The notes under the pieces: model-generated | What the model saw: only the letters and a program-made list of their open reading frames with translations | What the model was told of the DNA's origin: nothing | The model's database searches: none | NCBI RefSeq assembly: GCF_003434305.1 | Contig: NZ_QKKX01000028.1 | Location: 1-64,000, forward strand | Length of the DNA stretch: 64,000 nt | Direction: 5' to 3' | Source of the DNA: Micromonospora sp. MW-13 | Lineage (GTDB): Bacteria > Actinomycetota > Actinomycetes > Mycobacteriales > Micromonosporaceae | Shown: piece after piece, positions 60,297 to 64,000 of the stretch | Layout: each line of letters begins with the position of its first letter | Numbering within the stretch: position 1 is the first letter of the stretch | Program-made: the position numbers and the translations under genes

Positions 60297-60853
60297 GACA
60301 GCGCCTCCCGAAGAGCGATCCGGGCCCGCCGGGCCCGCGACTTCACCGTGTTCTCCGGGACACCCAGCAGCAGGGAGGTCTCCCGTACCGAGAGCCCGTC
60401 GAGAACCATCGCCCGCAGGACCTGCCGCGCCTCGGGCGGCAGCATAAGCAGGGCCTGTTCCAGCTCCTGGCCGACCCGCCCCGCCATGACTTCCTCCTCG
60501 GCGGTGGGGGCGACCGTCTCGGCGAGAGGTACCGCCGGTACCTGGTTCTGCCGGGCCCTCCGGCGGAACGCGTCGACGAGGCGATGGGCGGCGATGGTCC
60601 ACAGCCAGCCGACCGCGCTGCCCGACGTCGCCGACCCGGCGAAGCTACCCGCAGCCCGCCAGACAGCCAGGTAGGTCTCCTGCATCACGTCGGCGACCAC
60701 GTCGTCGTCGGCACACCGGCGGCGCAACCGGGCAAGCAGCCACGGCGACGTACGCCGGTACAGCTCGTCGAATGCGCGCCGATCGCCGTCGGCGGTGCGG
60801 CGCACGAGTTCGTCCTCGTCGGCCGCGTCCAGGCTTCGTCTCACCACCAGCAA
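60293..60853 (-). CDS. ECF-type RNA polymerase sigma factor
   Basis: A 186-residue sigma-70 family protein with regions 2 and 4 only. Region 2 has DRRAFDELYRRTSPWLLARL, DVMQETYLAVWRAAGSF and WLWTIAAHRLVDAFRR; region 4 has LLMLPPEARQVLRAMVLDGL and ETSLLLGVPENTVKSRARRA. The TTG at 60853 is preferred because GGAGG lies seven bases upstream. It likely drives its own operon of anti-sigma factor and ABC exporter. Confidence 0.9.
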   Translation of the reverse strand: MLVVRRSLDAADEDELVRRTADGDRRAFDELYRRTSPWLLARLRRRCADDDVVADVMQETYLAVWRAAGSFAGSATSGSAVGWLWTIAAHRLVDAFRRRARQNQVPAVPLAETVAPTAEEEVMAGRVGQELEQALLMLPPEARQVLRAMVLDGLSVRETSLLLGVPENTVKSRARRARIALREALS

Positions 60854-61456
60854 GACGACACCTCCTCGCCCACGGTTTCCTCCGCCACCGTGACGTGGGT
60901 CACGTACTCCGAAGCGGCGCCCTGTCGAGGGTCCACCGATACGCGGTGCGCCTGCTCGTCCATGATCGGCTTTTCATCCCATAGATTGGGTCTGGTCAGC
61001 CTTCGTCATGTTATCGACCGCCTGACCTCAAGCCCGCACCGATGCCGGCGTCGGCGGTCGCGCCACCACCCACGACCTGCGCGAGATCCTCGGCAGGGGA
61101 GCGCGGGGTCGCCACCGGCCACGCGTCGGTGGTCGACGTGGCATGGAACGGGCGGCGGGGCCGGCCGCCGGACCCACTCCCGGTCGAAAGCGTCGCGGAG
61201 GACCGTGGGCAATTGTCGCTGATCAATGGCTCATCGGCCGTTGGCCGCGACTCCGCGCGATTTCCTATCAGCATGGACCGCTTCCCGCTGCCACTGTTCC
61301 GCCCCGCCGTCCCGTGCGCCGATCATGCCGTTCGGCGCGGTCGGTCCGGTCCGGCCGATCCGGTCGTACGCCGTCCAGGAACGCGGCCGGCCGGCGGAAG
61401 CGCCGACTTCGGATCCGTCGCGTGCGATCGAGCCTGAACGACCACTCAACTGTCTC

Positions 61457-61486
61457 TTGTATTGATCTAGCGAGCACGGTTAGCAT
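61457..61486 (+). promoter_or_regulatory. Possible promoter of the radical SAM operon
   Basis: TTGTAT and TAGCAT with an 18-base spacer in an AT-rich patch, 175 bases upstream of the radical SAM start. Confidence 0.4.
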
Positions 61487-61511
61487 TCCCCCTGTCGCTC
61501 ACCGAGTGGGC

Positions 61512-61556
61512 CGAGGGTGGTGCACCCTCGCAGTTCGCCGCCGCCGAGGCGAGGGT
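61512..61556 (+). promoter_or_regulatory. Mutually exclusive hairpins in the radical SAM leader
   Basis: CACCCTCG at 61523-61530 can pair with CGAGGGTG at 61512-61519 (3-base loop), or through ACCCTCG with CGAGGGT at 61550-61556, which is followed by CTTT. The two structures exclude each other, as in attenuators. Confidence 0.35.
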
Positions 61557-61660
61557 CTTTGAAGCGAGGCCCGAGCTCTGAATTCTCGGGAGTGAAGCCG
61601 CACCTCCGATCAACCCTACGCGTCTTCCTATATCGACGACTATCTTAGGGTGGGAATTCC

Positions 61661-63529
61661 GTGAAACTCCTGATGGTCGCCATGCCGTGGCAGGGACTCG
61701 ACACCCCGTCCAGTGCCCTGGGAATACTGGGGCCGTGCGTCCGAAGGCACGCCGCCGACTGGGCGATCGACGAGTTGTACGCCAACCTCCGGTGGGCCGA
61801 ACACCTGATCCGTGAGAGCAATGGCGCGATCACATCGACGGACTATGGGAATGTCGCGGATCAGGTCTTCCACGGTGTCGGCGACTGGGTCTTCACCCCG
61901 GCGCTGTACGACGTCGACAGCTACCAGGCCGACGAGTTCGCCGAGTTCCTCCGGCAGCGCGGCGTGGACCCCCTGGTCCCCGTCGAGATGCAGAGGTACG
62001 CCCGGGGATTCGTCCGGGGCCTCGCGGCTGAGATCGCCGCCGACCCGCCCGACGTGGTGGGGTTCACGAGCACCTTCATGCAGAACGTGCCGTCCCTCGC
62101 GCTGGCCAGGGAGCTGAAGAGGCTCGTGCCGGGCATCCGGACGGTGATCGGCGGCAGCAACTGCGACGGGCTGCAGGGCCCGGCCCTGCACCGGAACTTC
62201 GAGCAGTTCGACTTCGTGCTGAGCGGCGAGGGCGAGCGCTCCCTGCCCGCGCTGCTGAACCGCATCGCCGCGGGCGCGGGCGTCGCCGACGTCCCGGGGC
62301 TCAGCTGGCGGAACGAGGGGCGGACGGTGGTGAATCCGCCGGCCAAATCGGCACTGCCGTTCGCCATGGTGCCCGCGCCCGATTACGACAGCTACTTCCG
62401 GGCGCTGGAAAACTCACTCTTCCAGCATTACGTCCGCCCGATGGTGGTGCTGGAGACCTCGCGCGGCTGCTGGTGGGGGGAAGTCCACCAATGCACCTTC
62501 TGCGGCCTGAACGGATCGAACATCGATTTCCGGAGCAAGGCCCCCGAACGCATCGCCGACGAGGTGGTGGGCCTGGCCGAGCGGTACCGGGTTCTCGACC
62601 TCATCATGGTGGACAACATCCTCGACATGAAGTACCTCAGCACGGCCATGCCGACGATGGCCGCGCTCGACTGCGACCTGCGAATCCATTACGAGATCAA
62701 GTCCAACATGACGCGGGAGCAGCTCAGTAGCCTGAAAAAGGCGAACGTGCTCTACGTCCAGCCCGGCATCGAGAGCCTGAGCAGTCACGTGCTGCGCCTC
62801 ATGGACAAGGGCGTCAGCGCCGCGCACAACGTGCGGATGCTGCGGGACGGGCAGGATCTCGGCCTCAACGTGACGTGGAACATCCTCTACGGTTTTCCCG
62901 GCGAGACCGAGGAGGACTACCGTGGGCTGCTCAAGAAATTCGCCGCGCTCGAACACCTCCAGCCGCCGACGGGGGCCTGGCGAATAGCGTTGGAGCGGTT
63001 CAGTCCCTACTTCGAGGATCCCACCCAGGGATTCATGTTCCGCCGCCCGGCCGAGATATACGACTTCATCTACCAGGTCCCGCGCGACGAGCTGTACGAC
63101 CTCGTCTACCTCTTCGACAGCCGCAGCCAGGGGATCGTGGGGCCCCTGGAGGACGAGCTGAAGCAGGGGGTCGAGGAGTGGGCCAGGGCGTACCCGGGGA
63201 GCAACCTCTCCTACTGGGCCGACGAACGCGGCCGGGTGACCATCGAGGACCGCCGGGCCAGCTGGCCCGAGGAAGTGATCGAGCTGGACGACGTCCAGAG
63301 CAACGTGTACCTCGGCATGTTCCAGGTCGCCGGCCGCGAGGGCATCCGCCGGCGTCTGGCCGAGAGCGGGCACGCCGTCGGGGAGGGCGAGATCGACCGG
63401 ATGCTCCGGTACTTCGTCGATCGCGGCCTGGCCTTCGAGGACGAGGAGCGCTACGTGAGCGTCGCCCTCGACGTCGACCCGTACCGCCGGAAGCTGGTCG
63501 ACGGCAGGGAGGTCGCGGCGTCACGATGA
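61661..63529 (+). CDS. B12-binding radical SAM RiPP maturase (RiPP maturation radical SAM protein 1 type)
   Basis: A 622-residue enzyme. An N-terminal cobalamin-binding-like domain (PPDVVGFTSTFMQNVPSLAL, IGGSNCDG, LSGEGERSLPALL) precedes the radical SAM core. The cluster motif is RGCWWGEVHQCTFCGLNG: C270, C278 and C281, an atypical CxxxxxxxCxxC spacing with the WWGE and CGLN elements that mark this RiPP-maturase family. The C-terminal part ends in a helical region. Such enzymes methylate or otherwise change peptides by radical chemistry. GTG 61661 with AGGGTGG upstream; overlaps the next gene (ATGA). Confidence 0.9.
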   Translation: MKLLMVAMPWQGLDTPSSALGILGPCVRRHAADWAIDELYANLRWAEHLIRESNGAITSTDYGNVADQVFHGVGDWVFTPALYDVDSYQADEFAEFLRQRGVDPLVPVEMQRYARGFVRGLAAEIAADPPDVVGFTSTFMQNVPSLALARELKRLVPGIRTVIGGSNCDGLQGPALHRNFEQFDFVLSGEGERSLPALLNRIAAGAGVADVPGLSWRNEGRTVVNPPAKSALPFAMVPAPDYDSYFRALENSLFQHYVRPMVVLETSRGCWWGEVHQCTFCGLNGSNIDFRSKAPERIADEVVGLAERYRVLDLIMVDNILDMKYLSTAMPTMAALDCDLRIHYEIKSNMTREQLSSLKKANVLYVQPGIESLSSHVLRLMDKGVSAAHNVRMLRDGQDLGLNVTWNILYGFPGETEEDYRGLLKKFAALEHLQPPTGAWRIALERFSPYFEDPTQGFMFRRPAEIYDFIYQVPRDELYDLVYLFDSRSQGIVGPLEDELKQGVEEWARAYPGSNLSYWADERGRVTIEDRRASWPEEVIELDDVQSNVYLGMFQVAGREGIRRRLAESGHAVGEGEIDRMLRYFVDRGLAFEDEERYVSVALDVDPYRRKLVDGREVAASR

Positions 63530-64000
63530 GCGTATTGATGGACATTGGTGAACTCAGGGCGCGAGCCTCGGACGGGGGGCGCGTACCGGCCGGGGCCCGG
63601 CCCGCCAGTTCGACGCTGACCCTCGGGTCCGACTGGGCCGAACTACCCGCCGCCACCGAGCTGGCGGCGCTCCTGCCCCGGGTGCCCGTCGCCGGGGTAC
63701 GGCTGGCGGAGCCCGTCGACCTCTGCGCACTACCCGGGCACGCGATCGTGCGAATCATCGCGTTGCTCCGCGAGTGTTCCTCGATCGGCGCCCGGGTGAC
63801 ATGGTCGCTGATCCTGGGCGCGGAACAACTCGACCTGATCCCGCGGCTCGATCATCTGCCGGCCCCCGACCGGATGACCGTGCGGGGACGGGAGGCTTCG
63901 GCGGTCGGCCCGTGGCGGTCCACCGGCAACTTCGGCCTCCTCTACTTCCGCCGGGGCCCGGGATTCCTGTCCGTCGTCGATCAGCGGCCCGAATCCGGCC
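63526..64000 (+). CDS. Partner of the radical SAM maturase, cut by window end (DUF5825-like?)
   Basis: A frame open from ATG 63526 to the last base, 158 residues visible, coupled to the radical SAM gene by an ATGA overlap. It starts MSVLMDIGELRARAS and contains LTLGSDWAELPAATEL, VRIIALLRECSSIGARVTWS and STGNFGLLYFRRGPGF. Genes of the DUF5825 kind are, as I recall, regular neighbours of this maturase family; I assign it by position and general look, not by a firm motif. Function unknown. Confidence 0.6.
   Translation, partial: MSVLMDIGELRARASDGGRVPAGARPASSTLTLGSDWAELPAATELAALLPRVPVAGVRLAEPVDLCALPGHAIVRIIALLRECSSIGARVTWSLILGAEQLDLIPRLDHLPAPDRMTVRGREASAVGPWRSTGNFGLLYFRRGPGFLSVVDQRPESG

Larger units (their letters stand above)
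60854..61660. other. 807-base gap before the radical SAM gene
   Basis: No convincing gene. The left part must hold the sigma operon promoter (minus strand). The right part holds a promoter-like pair at 61457-61486 and competing hairpins at 61512-61556. I looked for a RiPP precursor here and found no frame with a good ribosome site and a leader-core look. Confidence 0.5.

Noticed and set aside
60854-61660. A RiPP precursor upstream of the radical SAM gene
   Set aside because: The short frames present, for example 61226-61465, have no good ribosome site and look like composition artefacts.
1-64000. tRNA, rRNA, insertion sequences, integrases, attachment sites
   Set aside because: I scanned for cloverleaf-like ends, transposase motifs and flanking repeats and saw none; a dedicated search could still find a degenerate element.

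Overview
The window is very GC-rich with GTG/TTG starts, ATGA/GTGA gene overlaps and Shine-Dalgarno sites of the GGAGG type. It carries secreted proteases, a two-domain BMP-type importer and several specialised-metabolism genes. This fits a filamentous actinomycete, most likely of the Micromonosporaceae; the genus is inferred, not proven. No rRNA, tRNA, insertion sequence, integrase or CRISPR array was seen.

Layout. (1) 1-4543: copper homeostasis. A DUF305 protein, csoR, copZ, a His-rich anchored protein and the copA ATPase, with three CsoR-type palindromes in the csoR/copZ gap. (2) 4762-9911: housekeeping and accessory genes (CsbD, lipoprotein, DUF2786, HATPase regulator, GT2 glycosyltransferase, UPF0060 protein). 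(3) 10067-17154: a BMP lipoprotein, tandem ATPase and two permeases followed by a flavin-dependent monooxygenase, divergent from a RibF-like protein whose adenylyltransferase half has decayed. I read this as a possible flavin uptake and FMN supply module. (4) 17155-18197: about 1 kb with no large gene, but with a candidate 52-residue small gene that has its own promoter-like and terminator-like signals.

(5) 18198-28101: an eleven-gene, tightly overlapping operon. It encodes a 37-residue peptide, a SUMF1-type protein, a WD40 protein, a dTMP-kinase-like protein, a truncated pyruvate-kinase-like protein, a uridine-kinase-like protein, a serine hydrolase, a VOC protein, a RibD-like protein, a cupin-like protein and a methyltransferase. 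WD40 + SUMF1 + RibD-like + methyltransferase + VOC recalls toxoflavin (azapteridine) biosynthesis and degradation genes, but the kinases and the peptide are not part of what I know of that pathway. No GTP cyclohydrolase II is present. (6) 28279-34848: an ABC exporter, then a 55-residue peptide whose C-terminal 30 residues are five V-D hexapeptides, a hairpin, a nucleotidyltransferase and a TldD/TldE pair. I do not recognise this as a described RiPP class, and it is the best candidate for a new system here.

(7) 34926-36750: a MetE-like protein and a pentapeptide-repeat protein. (8) 36929-47353: an SsuABC-type importer, two dehydrogenases, an FAD monooxygenase, two cupins, RidA, FAH-family hydrolase, GntR regulator and ACMSD-like amidohydrolase, probably an aromatic or heteroaromatic catabolic cluster. 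(9) 47415-56518: four secreted proteins on the minus strand (amidase, S8 protease, beta-propeller/Ig protein, M4 protease), three of them followed by strong inverted repeats. (10) 56741-60853: an ECF sigma factor, zinc-finger anti-sigma factor and ABC exporter in one operon. (11) 61661-64000: the start of a second RiPP locus, with a B12-type radical SAM maturase and a partial partner gene cut by the window edge.
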